This document shows positions 53,401 through 60,871 of a DNA stretch of 63,257 nucleotides, one piece after another (the first letter of the stretch is position 1; the number at the start of each line of letters is the position of its first letter). This DNA is from Chthoniobacter flavus. Lineage in GTDB: Bacteria; Verrucomicrobiota; Verrucomicrobiia; Chthoniobacterales; Terrimicrobiaceae. Made by a program: the position numbers and the translations under genes. Under the pieces are notes generated by a model. It had not been told where the DNA came from. It searched no databases and saw only the letters and a list, made by a program, of their open reading frames with translations. The stretch lies in assembly GCA_945883435.1 (NCBI GenBank), contig CAMCXK010000008.1:1-63257 (forward strand), given 5' to 3'.

Positions 53401-55276
53401 CATAATCGGAGGATGTCTTCGCCCGCATAATGTCGAATGCCTGAACAATCGCTCGATCCAAGCCTGCTGAGCCCCATTTTGCCGCGAAAGAGCCTCCTGC
53501 TGCCGGGATTTGGTTCCTACCGAGATTCCGAAGGTAATCCACCAGAGCACGATTTCTGGGAAGGGACGAATCGGCCGTAGTTGAGTCGGCCGGCTGTCGG
53601 ACTGTGGCCAGTGAATTACGCTGCAAGTCTGTTGAGCTGGTGGATGTTGTAGTCGCGGTTCCATCCTGTGAAGCAACGCTTCGCTCAAATGAGTAGGTTT
53701 TGTTTCCTGCAGTGGCACAAAAGTTGATCAGCCGGTCTTTTGCATTTCTGTCCGGTTGATTGGCGTCTGGTAGGGGGGTGCTTGTATACGAGAGTGTGTT
53801 AATTGGCCAAAGGCTGATGCGTGGAGTTCCAAAAAGTGTGGTTTCAGGCGCTCGGCTATTCGCTGTCAAAAAGAAATCGCGGCGAGAAACTTCCGTAGCG
53901 GTCAGTAAAGAATTATTCAGCTGCCGATCTGGGCGAAAAAGCAATTCATCACTGGTTGCATATAGTCTGTCTCCGTCAGGAACGATAGGATCATTTGGGT
54001 AATTGGCTGCGGTTGGTAGCAAATTCGCATCTTCACGCCACTCCGGATCGGTTCCCCATGATATGATCGGTGTGGACAGACCAAGTCCATCGTCCAAAAC
54101 GGCTGTGCGGCGGGTTCCAGCGCGGGAGTTTTTTGGCACTTTCGAAGTCAGTGAAATCGTAAAGTGGTCTCCGGTTGTTGTTTGCCAGTTAATTCGGGGT
54201 GTTAAATTGATGTAGGAAATATATCTATTGTAGAATTCATCCCCTCCCGAGCCAATAAGGCTCGGGAAACCTGAGTTGTTGATAACGCTTCTGCCGGCGT
54301 CGATTCCCGTAAAAAGTGCCTCTGGCGCAGGAATGATGTCCCTCAGGGCAGGACTTAGGGAAGTTGTTGCTGGGTGGCCCGCTATACGATGAAACTCTCC
54401 TGCGACTGGTATGGAGATACTCATCCGCGAGTCTGCAAGTGTAGACGCTTTCGGTGCATCCCAAAAGCTTCCCTCGCTTGCCGTATTAATATTCAACTTA
54501 CATGTCTCGTCATCCGCCCAGAAGGCGATGCGACCGACGATGGGGTTGGATTGCGTGGGGACGACCGAATCTGAGAAATTCACTTTGGACGCATCGCCGC
54601 TTGTAGGTGCCGTCATCTGGCCATCGCGAAGGACATAAATCCACTTTACGGGCATGGGGAGGCGTCGTGTGGTGGCGTTTCCAAGAACGGTGCCGGCGAC
54701 GGAGGTATTGGCTGAGAAGCCTTCCACGGCTCCGATGGCGGCGGGGTCGGCGATGGGGAAGACCAAGGCGTCTTCCGTTTGGGATTCATCACCCGGTTGG
54801 GGGCGTCTCACGGCGGCCGGGGAGTTCAAATCACAATACAGGGCGTTGTAGGAAGTGGCATTGGCACCGAGGTTCCAAGTGGACATGGCGGTGGTCTCGG
54901 CGTCGATCTGAGTTTTGCCAAAGTTGGAGACGACCATTTCATCGGAGGAATAGAGTTTGTAGGCGGTTGTCGCGTTGCCAAAAGTGCGGATCATGCCGGG
55001 TTGGGAGGCCCAGCCGACGCGGGGTTGGATGGTGGCATCGCGGATCTGGCCTTGCACGAGATTGACCGCGGCATCGGCAAGCCGCAGGGTTTCCTGACCG
55101 GTGGCGAAGGTGCTGGCATTTTGGCGGTCGGTGCGGGTGGTGCCGAAGAGGGCGAGCACGACGGCGGACAAAAGAACCAAAAACGCCAGGGCAATGAGAA
55201 GCGCGGCTCCGCGCGATTGGGTCGGTAAGAAAGGGAAAATCGGCTTTGGGATTCGGAGTAGAGCTTTTCGATGCAT
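50492..55276 (-). CDS. Verru_Chthon cassette protein A
   Basis: A 1594-aa product from the ATG at 55276, one nt after the cassette C stop, with AAAGGA as Shine-Dalgarno. An upstream ATG (55357) lies within cassette C and was not used. The N-terminus has QSRGAALLIALAFLVLLSAVV, a PilX-like hydrophobic helix (residues about 20-45), followed by a very long Ser/Thr/Asn-rich extracellular part. The size and position match protein A, the largest member of Verru_Chthon cassettes. The region 51350-54600 is visibly more A+T rich than both ends of the gene. It is likely a structural or adhesive component of a pseudopilus-like surface structure. Confidence 0.82.
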   Translation of the reverse strand: MHRKALLRIPKPIFPFLPTQSRGAALLIALAFLVLLSAVVLALFGTTRTDRQNASTFATGQETLRLADAAVNLVQGQIRDATIQPRVGWASQPGMIRTFGNATTAYKLYSSDEMVVSNFGKTQIDAETTAMSTWNLGANATSYNALYCDLNSPAAVRRPQPGDESQTEDALVFPIADPAAIGAVEGFSANTSVAGTVLGNATTRRLPMPVKWIYVLRDGQMTAPTSGDASKVNFSDSVVPTQSNPIVGRIAFWADDETCKLNINTASEGSFWDAPKASTLADSRMSISIPVAGEFHRIAGHPATTSLSPALRDIIPAPEALFTGIDAGRSVINNSGFPSLIGSGGDEFYNRYISYINLTPRINWQTTTGDHFTISLTSKVPKNSRAGTRRTAVLDDGLGLSTPIISWGTDPEWREDANLLPTAANYPNDPIVPDGDRLYATSDELLFRPDRQLNNSLLTATEVSRRDFFLTANSRAPETTLFGTPRISLWPINTLSYTSTPLPDANQPDRNAKDRLINFCATAGNKTYSFERSVASQDGTATTTSTSSTDLQRNSLATVRQPADSTTADSSLPRNRALVDYLRNLGRNQIPAAGGSFAAKWGSAGLDRAIVQAFDIMRAKTSSDYVSLGSEAVRFAASFINPRKKLAPNENEDHGSGPRGYVLPAQLADSPESKGAGATFHVTEVPIIFMASEIQNIYATNSKLEFAFNPGIADSGDTSSNTDKLTLVGSFGKLEATAGASFEFTGGFREQSNGDSVSYTLESGELKKTAGNATLDGISINATTIVTISTADNLSISTGYTTTSFYDNFRIRSNASGWSVNAINNLSVASGNITGQQTNKVRAFLLPQLFNANPTPLINAPGMQMELLGGNDLKINGTSLFRVTAVSRFGGMVNHRMNAALSSSFPSHQYQFVCAGSQSIYSPILFKDMFASWGPNNSINPIKFPDSTATAHIDSNYPFVSEEIPVTGMTMNFEGALVRLRLKGWGTAAAPESADVYQTINLRFPSVSSLAVPQHLTEGVRWERGGALTYFTNSQGSGGTIVDGSASDGGSTRQTKDATFKFPIRPQIWGDDGGLDDFSRGNTLALWKRMRGNGNGQKFTSNIIRPGDVVLSMRLDTSASGPTRGDLRLLALQTTVPEAWFAPGTDYGQCTQQLPGNSAYSLGPNGPAFRGRFGHTLQCDSYRANQYGYQGDIGWRMATNGNSLSRLVDVSNNSPSTLISGIAFGIYARPLLTLDQQGVFMAGNKSGDWASGVGSNPDGAYLHSPDSGSASTILGGYYGFIDAQQVRYVETGKSYEPNRSVPSGGFLGSILTTDNAGTPQGWQSLLFNPSPSAASGHPGFASPRDHLFLDNFWMPVADPYPISDPLSTAGKVNLNAQMLPFTNLERTTALRGALKALMVGAIDDSLPNYSTTSLHSGRPKTYKMNNAGRTLIEPTIRFDVDRDETIKALNQQFTDGEIYPSASAVSEIPLVPRGRTATNVSSWWNTNRATSDTLREQPYTALLSRVTTKSNTFTVHYRVQALRQPPRPGRNWAEWDEARDQVVGEYRGSTTIERFLDPNAQNIPDYTQVNLSSNYDPIDKFYRWRVLSQKQFAP

Positions 55277-55277
55277 A

Positions 55278-56426
55278 TCAATTTTCCTTTTGAGCTGAAA
55301 ATTTCGCTCCCCGGAGCGGGATGACCTGGTTGAAGATACGGAAATCCACTTTGGCATCGATCAGTTGAGCTTCAAGGGCGGCAAGGTCTTCGTCCAATTT
55401 TGCGGGATTTTGAAACCAATTGGCGTTCAGTTTGAAGGCGGTCGGCGGATTCGAGTCGGTCGTCAGGCGGGCGGCATTTTTTTCATCCACCGCAACCATC
55501 ACCACCCGCAACAGGGGCGGGAGTTGAGCGAATTGCAGGGCTGAAACTCCGGATCGACCAGCCCGGGAGTCGTAGATGTAACCTGTTGAAGTGAGGGAGT
55601 ATTCATTTGGCAATCCCAGAAGTGTGGCGTCTTGTTTCGCTACTTCGGGACGGATGATCAGGGCGATAATATTCTCGCAGAGGATATTCCTGACCGAGGA
55701 GCTGCCGGCCAAGCCTTCGGTGATCCACCGGTCGTCGTTGGTATTGTTGGTATCCGTAAATGCCGGGTAGCCTCCGCAGGAGGTGTTAAAATTTTGTGTG
55801 GGCAAAACATTTTCCACCAATCGATACCGATGCCGATTCGGGAGCGAAGACAGGAAGGACGGACGCAGTTCGGAATCGGAGCCGAATTCCACATAGTATC
55901 CGCACGCATTCAGAAGGTTCGGCAAGTCGGAGAGCGTGGCATTGCCATTGGAAAAGCCCAGAGGGGCAAAGAAGAATACGCCCTTTCCTTGTTGATCGCC
56001 GCCGAGAAGGGCAGCGGCATCATCGACAACGAAATGCAAGTCACTCGCGCGGCCATAACGTGCTGGAATGAAGCTTGCTGAACTCGAAGGATTGCGGCGC
56101 ACCCAATTCGCGTCATAGTAATCAAGATACGTATTCAGCGTGGCTTGGGAGAGGCGTCGGGTAAGAGTATCGTAAGCTGTGCGGGCGGCATCGAAAGAAA
56201 ACACGGAAGACTGGGTATTCCTCCAGAGGCGAAAGGAACTGTCTGTGACGGCGGTGAGAAGCACCACAAACAATGCCAGGACGGCCGTCGAGACAAGGAC
56301 CTCCAAGAGACTGAACCCGCCAAGAGCCTTCCCCGTCGCGGAACAGGGAACCTGTTTCGCAATCGCGGTCGTCGGGTTCCCACCGGCGTGGGATGCCGAT
56401 GGTTTTCTGGCGTCGAAATGCAACAT
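55278..56426 (-). CDS. Verru_Chthon cassette protein C, prepilin-type
   Basis: A 382-aa protein starting in a TAATG overlap with the cassette B stop. A 37-residue leader, part of it encoded by a C-type REP hairpin (AIAKQVPCSATGK), precedes FSLLEVLVSTAVLALF, a prepilin helix with expected cleavage at Gly37/Phe38. The remainder is a pseudopilin-like domain (SSFRLWRNTQSSVFSFDAAR; YYVEFGSDSELRP). It should be processed by a prepilin peptidase not encoded here. Confidence 0.82.
   Translation of the reverse strand: MLHFDARKPSASHAGGNPTTAIAKQVPCSATGKALGGFSLLEVLVSTAVLALFVVLLTAVTDSSFRLWRNTQSSVFSFDAARTAYDTLTRRLSQATLNTYLDYYDANWVRRNPSSSASFIPARYGRASDLHFVVDDAAALLGGDQQGKGVFFFAPLGFSNGNATLSDLPNLLNACGYYVEFGSDSELRPSFLSSLPNRHRYRLVENVLPTQNFNTSCGGYPAFTDTNNTNDDRWITEGLAGSSSVRNILCENIIALIIRPEVAKQDATLLGLPNEYSLTSTGYIYDSRAGRSGVSALQFAQLPPLLRVVMVAVDEKNAARLTTDSNPPTAFKLNANWFQNPAKLDEDLAALEAQLIDAKVDFRIFNQVIPLRGAKFSAQKEN
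56335..56359 (+). repeat. C-type REP hairpin in the cassette C leader
   Basis: Head GTCG instead of GTAG, then arm CGGAACAGG, loop GAA, arm CCTGTTTCG, identical in the arms to 49652-49676. Confidence 0.78.
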
Positions 56427-56905
56427 TATGGGGTGAGCGCTTGGGCGTCCTCCGCACGGGAGACCAAAATCGATCCGCTGGGCGGGGCGTTGCTGATCAA
56501 GTTTCCGGCCGGGTCTTGCAGTGCGTAGAAGACAACGCGCTGGAGAGAAGAGTTTGTCAGCGCGGTGCCGGGTGTCCGAAAGGGCTCGAGGGCGATTCTG
56601 GCTCGGTAAACCACCTCGTTCTCGGAAGTGCCAATCAGTTCTCGGCCTTCGACATCAAATTTTTTCTCGTCTGTTGAAAGATTCGCAAGTTGCGCCCCGT
56701 CGGTGAGCAGGGCCTCGGCCGCAAGGCGCTGTTTGATTTGGGAGAGCACGGTCTCGTTTTTGGCATCTCGATGAGTTTGCAAGGCTATGGGAATCATTCC
56801 CATAAGGCCAAGAATGGCAAATGCAAAAACCCCAAGCGCCAGCGTGACCTCGATCAAACTAAACCCGCTCGCATGGCGACAACGGCAGAAGGCATGGGGG
56901 ACCAT
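56426..56905 (-). CDS. Verru_Chthon cassette protein B, prepilin-type
   Basis: A 159-aa protein with a short leader (residues 1-14) before FSLIEVTLALGVFAFAILG, a typical prepilin helix cut at Gly14/Phe15. The rest is a small pseudopilin body (MIPIALQTHRDAKNETVLSQ; VVYRARIALEPFRTP). First gene of the cassette; the order B-C-A-D is preserved with gaps of a few bases, showing one transcript. It is likely a minor pseudopilin. Confidence 0.83.
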   Translation of the reverse strand: MVPHAFCRCRHASGFSLIEVTLALGVFAFAILGLMGMIPIALQTHRDAKNETVLSQIKQRLAAEALLTDGAQLANLSTDEKKFDVEGRELIGTSENEVVYRARIALEPFRTPGTALTNSSLQRVVFYALQDPAGNLISNAPPSGSILVSRAEDAQALTP

Positions 56906-57016
56906 GAAACAAAGATAAATTTGAAGTGCGAATTCTCAACCGCGAAATGCGGATACGACCTTCTCTCTTTGCGACAGCAGAGACCCAACGCAATGTCTTC
57001 GCCCACGCAAGGCGGT

Positions 57017-57127
57017 GTCCCGGAGATCGGAACGATTTTCAACGGCCGCCATCCCTCTCATACAGAAAAACCAGGCATTGGGAAAAACGACTGTTTCGCC
57101 AACGAAACTTCTTCGAAGTTCCGCCAC
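57017..57127. repeat. REP cluster 8: decayed long unit, inverted
   Basis: A B-type hairpin on plus (57017-57041; arms CGGAGATCG and CGATTTTCA around GAA) and an A-type hairpin on minus (57103-57127; arms CGGAACTTC and GAAGTTTCG around GAA, read on minus), separated by 61 nt, total 111 bp. It lies in the 410-bp divergent gap 56906-57315, which otherwise shows only a further eroded hairpin near 57230. Confidence 0.75.
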
Positions 57128-57315
57128 ACAAGAAACGTTGCTTCGCCGGGATCTTCTCACAATGGCCGTCGCCTGGCGTTGACCGCACGCGCCAGCGGTT
57201 GCGACGAACCCGGAGCGTGCGGACTTTTCTCGAAATTCCTCCACGCAGCCTGTAGGGCATGAGGGGCCGCTTTTCAAGAATCCATGCCCACTTCAACCTC
57301 CGCATCCCACCGTTC

Positions 57316-58302
57316 ATGAAAACCATCCGCTGGGGCATCATCGGCCCGGGATCCATCGCGCGGAAATTCGCTCAGGATATCCGCGTTGTTCCGGGTTGCT
57401 CGCTGGAGTCGGTGGCCGGGCGTGATGCGCGGCGTGCCGGGGCTTTTGCCAACGCGAACGGCCTGCCGCGCCATCATGCGTCCGTGCGGGAATTGGCGGA
57501 GGACGCCGGGATTGACGCCGTCTATATTGCCACACCGCACACGGGCCATTTTGAATCGGCGAAGCTCATGGTGGCGCAGGGAAAGGCTGTGCTGGTGGAA
57601 AAACCCTTCACGGTCAATTCCCGCGAGGCTGTGGAGTTGATCCAGGCGGCGACGGATGCCGGAGTTTTCCTCATGGAGGCCCTCTGGACGCGGTTCCTGC
57701 CGGTTTATGAGGATATTCAGCAGTGGTTGGCGGATGGCGCGATCGGTCGTGTGCGGATGGTCTCCGCGGCCTTCTGCGTGCGGGGAAACCAGGATGCGTC
57801 CTTGCGATGGCTCAATCCGGCTTTGGCCGGCGGGGCGCTGCTCGATCTCGGGGTGTATTGCCTCGCCATGCAGCGGTTCGCGGTGGGAGCCGCGCCGCTG
57901 TCGTCTTGCGCCACGGCCGTTTTCGCGCCCAGTGGAGTGGACGAACTTCTCTCCGCCTCCGTCAGCTACCCCGGTGGTGTGCTGGGCCAGTTTTCCTGTG
58001 GCTTTGCGGCCCACGGGGACACCTCGATGACGATCGCGGGCGAGTCCGGAACGATCCGGGTGCCGGTTTCGTTCTTTGCGGCGCGGACGGCCTCTCTTGT
58101 CGTGGGTGGAGAGTCCCGCACGATCGAGCGTCCGTTTCTGGCCGGCGGGTTTGAATATCAAATCGCCGAGGCCTGTCGCTGCCTGCGGGCCGGCCTCTTG
58201 GAAAGCCCGCGCATGCCATTGGCCGAGACCCTGGAGACCATGAATGCCATGGACTCGATGCGCCGCGCGATCGGCCTCGTCTATCCCGGCGAGGTGCTTT
58301 AA
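57316..58302 (+). CDS. Gfo/Idh/MocA family oxidoreductase (dihydrodiol dehydrogenase-like)
   Basis: A 328-aa product from the ATG at 57316. WGIIGPGSIARKFAQDI gives the Rossmann motif, EKPFTVN follows at 95-101, and MEALWTRFLPVY and GGALLDLGVYCLAM are typical of the dihydrodiol dehydrogenase/xylose dehydrogenase branch of the family. A sugar dehydrogenase is the best guess. The gene stands alone on the plus strand; its stop overlaps that of the convergent gene (58299) by a few bases. Confidence 0.87.
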   Translation: MKTIRWGIIGPGSIARKFAQDIRVVPGCSLESVAGRDARRAGAFANANGLPRHHASVRELAEDAGIDAVYIATPHTGHFESAKLMVAQGKAVLVEKPFTVNSREAVELIQAATDAGVFLMEALWTRFLPVYEDIQQWLADGAIGRVRMVSAAFCVRGNQDASLRWLNPALAGGALLDLGVYCLAMQRFAVGAAPLSSCATAVFAPSGVDELLSASVSYPGGVLGQFSCGFAAHGDTSMTIAGESGTIRVPVSFFAARTASLVVGGESRTIERPFLAGGFEYQIAEACRCLRAGLLESPRMPLAETLETMNAMDSMRRAIGLVYPGEVL

Positions 58303-59735
58303 AGCGGCAAAGTCTGGTAATCCAAACAAAGGTGGATTTTTGCCTTCCGCCCACCCGGCAGAATGATCTCGGCGATCTCCCGCGTTTCGGAAAACGCGCC
58401 GTGAATTCCTTGTGGCAGGTCGCGTCCGATGTAGAGCGCATTGCCGCCGACAAAGGGATTGTGCCCGCGCTGCTCGGTGAACAAGGGATCCGCCTCGCCC
58501 TCCACAAAATCGGCATACGATGGCCAGATGCCGAACTGGCTGTCCAAAGCGGGCGACTCGGGCACGAAAACCGGCGGATAGGGGGAGGGTTCCCCGGCAC
58601 GGAAAAAACGCCCGAGCATGGCTGCATCGGTTGGCGTTTCGGCAATGAGGAATCCGCCGCGACCGGTGGCTGGCAACTCCCGCACCGCCTCGTGTAAAGC
58701 CCGCGCGACGACATCCCACCCGCGGGAGGTCTCGGCAATGTGGCGGGCTTCCTGGACGCTCCCCACAGCGCCTCCGGCGATGGCAAGCACTCCCGCCCAG
58801 AGACGCCAGCGTCCTTTGAGGACCCGGAAAAAGCACAATCCCGCCGCCGGGAACGCCAACCACGCCATGGGCAGGAATTCCTTGCCCAGCAGCCACAGGT
58901 AGGAGCCTCCAAGACCGCAGGCGAGTCCACCGGCAAGGAGCCACCGCCCTTGGGCCCGGCCTCTGGTGGCGACTTGAACCGCCAGCAAGCCGATCCCGCA
59001 GACCAAAACCAACATCCCGGTGGGAGAAAATGCCCGAATCAGCACGCTGGCATTCCCGGTCAAGCCTCCGGGAGCGACGCGCCACCAGGTTTGCGCCGTG
59101 TCTCCCGCGATCGGGATCCAATCCCACACGGCATTCCACGCCAGCGGCCAGGCCAGCGCGAGCACGGAGGGGAAAATCAAGGCGATCAAGGCCCCTGGAG
59201 AAAACCGGTCTCGAGAAAAGACGGGCAGCGCCAGCGCCACTCCCCCCGCAAAAAGCACCACGGAATAAGAGAACAGGCTGCCAACCGCAAAAAGCATCCC
59301 CGCAGCGATCCAGGCGATATCCTGTCCCCGCACCGCCTTCATCGCGGAAAGCAATCCGCCCAGCGCACAGGCCAGGGCGGGCATGCCGGGACCGGCTTGC
59401 GTGGCTTGGGCATGAAAAACGGGCAACGCATTCAGCATGACGACTCCCCAAACGCTCGCTTTTTCGCCGAACATCCGTCGACCGGCCTGCCATGCGAGAA
59501 AAGAGGCGAGCGCGGCCATGAGGGGCCATAAAAACCTGGCGGCCTCGAAGCTGCCTGCGCTTTGTGCCAACCTCAGGAGCAACGCGGTTCCCGGCGGGCC
59601 GTCAAAAAATGCGGGAGCCGGGCGCGCGGCACACAAGTCATAATAAGCCTCGGCGGGAGAGGGTCCGCTCCACCACACGCAAAGACAGCGCACCAGCGTC
59701 ACTGCCACCAGTCCGATCCAGAGGGCCGATTTCAT
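58299..59735 (-). CDS. ArnT/PMT-like membrane glycosyltransferase
   Basis: A 478-aa product from the ATG at 59735. The first helix is followed by the acidic loop SPAEAYYDLCAARPAPAFFDGPPG, as in GT39/GT83-type enzymes. About ten further hydrophobic segments follow, then a soluble C-terminal part of about 130 residues. These enzymes transfer sugars from polyprenyl phosphate on the periplasmic side. It starts 14 nt after the PAP2 gene, in the same minus operon. The acceptor is unknown. Confidence 0.75.
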   Translation of the reverse strand: MKSALWIGLVAVTLVRCLCVWWSGPSPAEAYYDLCAARPAPAFFDGPPGTALLLRLAQSAGSFEAARFLWPLMAALASFLAWQAGRRMFGEKASVWGVVMLNALPVFHAQATQAGPGMPALACALGGLLSAMKAVRGQDIAWIAAGMLFAVGSLFSYSVVLFAGGVALALPVFSRDRFSPGALIALIFPSVLALAWPLAWNAVWDWIPIAGDTAQTWWRVAPGGLTGNASVLIRAFSPTGMLVLVCGIGLLAVQVATRGRAQGRWLLAGGLACGLGGSYLWLLGKEFLPMAWLAFPAAGLCFFRVLKGRWRLWAGVLAIAGGAVGSVQEARHIAETSRGWDVVARALHEAVRELPATGRGGFLIAETPTDAAMLGRFFRAGEPSPYPPVFVPESPALDSQFGIWPSYADFVEGEADPLFTEQRGHNPFVGGNALYIGRDLPQGIHGAFSETREIAEIILPGGRKAKIHLCLDYQTLPL

Positions 59736-59749
59736 CGATAAACAAAACC

Positions 59750-60376
59750 CTACGCCGACTTCGGTTGGTCGAAAAGTCCGGGAAACCACCTCCGCGCCGC
59801 AGCCCCGGTGACCCACACCGCCCCCCAGCCGCAAAGAATCCCGATCAATCCTCCGGCCAGCACGTCGCTGGGCCAATGGGAGCCCGTGTAAATCCGGCTC
59901 ACGGCCACCGCCAGCGCCACGGGAAGCGCCAACCAGCCGCGCCGGCAACTCAAGGCCAGCACCGTTGCCAACGCGAAGCAATTCGCCGCATGCGAGGACG
60001 GGAACGAGCGTCCGCCGCGGATGCGCCCGGGAGGTCCCGAAATCCGCGCATTGACCGGCTTCGCAAGGGCCAGAAGGCGCGGCGTGGCCTTCTTCAAATC
60101 CACCACCCGCACACCCGCCTGCATCTCATGGGGCCGGGGACGTTGGACGACCTCCTTCAATGTCCGGCAGACGAGTCCGTCGGACACCCCGATCGCCAGC
60201 AGGGCCGCCACCAAGGCCAGCCGGCCCTTGGCACCCCCGGCCAGCAACAGGCCCAAGGCACCCGCCACGGCAAACGGCCACCAGACGGCCCAACTCGACA
60301 AGCCGGCCATCACCACATCCCAGGCCGGGTGCTGAAAGCCGGTGTTTAAAAATGCGCGCAGCGGTTCCTCGCTCAC
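59750..60376 (-). CDS. PAP2-family membrane phosphatase
   Basis: A 208-aa membrane protein with the three PAP2 motifs: Lys74 with ArgPro at 81-82, PSSH at 126-129, and SRIYTGSHWPSD with His167 and Asp171. The family dephosphorylates lipid phosphates such as undecaprenyl pyrophosphate. It sits with the glycosyltransferase at 58299-59735, so a role in recycling the lipid sugar carrier is reasonable. It begins 45 nt after the YkgJ gene stop. Confidence 0.88.
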   Translation of the reverse strand: MSEEPLRAFLNTGFQHPAWDVVMAGLSSWAVWWPFAVAGALGLLLAGGAKGRLALVAALLAIGVSDGLVCRTLKEVVQRPRPHEMQAGVRVVDLKKATPRLLALAKPVNARISGPPGRIRGGRSFPSSHAANCFALATVLALSCRRGWLALPVALAVAVSRIYTGSHWPSDVLAGGLIGILCGWGAVWVTGAAARRWFPGLFDQPKSA

Positions 60377-60421
60377 GCGGGGTATCCCATCACAGGTGTC
60401 CAGCCCCGGCGAGAGGGAAGC

Positions 60422-60871
60422 TCAGGCCTTGGCATTCAAGGCGTCTTCCAAGGCTGGCCCAATCCGCCGCGGCCCATCCCCGCCGAGACGCGCATCGAGC
60501 GCTTCCAAGCGGCGGATCCAATCGATCACGTCCCGCCGCGGCAGGGGCCCGCCCGCCGCATCGCAAAAATGGGTGCGGCATCCCATCGGGCGCGCATTGT
60601 AAATCAGGCAGCGCCCCAGACCGGAGAGCATCGGACAATCGCCGTTCGGACGCACCGGCAAGTCGCGTCGTCCGGTGGCTTTCCAGGCGCGTGCCGCCAC
60701 CAGCGCCTCACCCCGCGTTAAATACGGGGTTTCGCCGGTAAGGCGGAATCGGCAGCAATCCCCCAGGCCGGTGCAGTGGCGCTCAACCGGGCGGGAGTCC
60801 AGCTCGCGATAGATTTTTTCCACCTCGGCCACGGCCTCCCGCATGCGGCCTCCGTCGTCAAGGCGCGGCAT
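60422..60871 (-). CDS. YkgJ-family cysteine cluster protein
   Basis: A 149-aa protein with Cys33, Cys39/Cys40, Cys79, Cys88, Cys98 and Cys103, including GLGDCCRF and CLIYNARPMGCRTHFC, the YkgJ pattern thought to bind zinc or an iron-sulfur cluster. The function of the family is not established. It overlaps the preceding gene by 14 bp, so translation is coupled. Confidence 0.83.
   Translation of the reverse strand: MPRLDDGGRMREAVAEVEKIYRELDSRPVERHCTGLGDCCRFRLTGETPYLTRGEALVAARAWKATGRRDLPVRPNGDCPMLSGLGRCLIYNARPMGCRTHFCDAAGGPLPRRDVIDWIRRLEALDARLGGDGPRRIGPALEDALNAKA

Noticed and set aside
1741-57127. REP elements as a CRISPR array or integron attC sites
   Set aside because: Spacing is pairwise and inverted, not regular direct repeats; spacers are related to each other; there are no cas genes or integrase. 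A RAYT gene is present.
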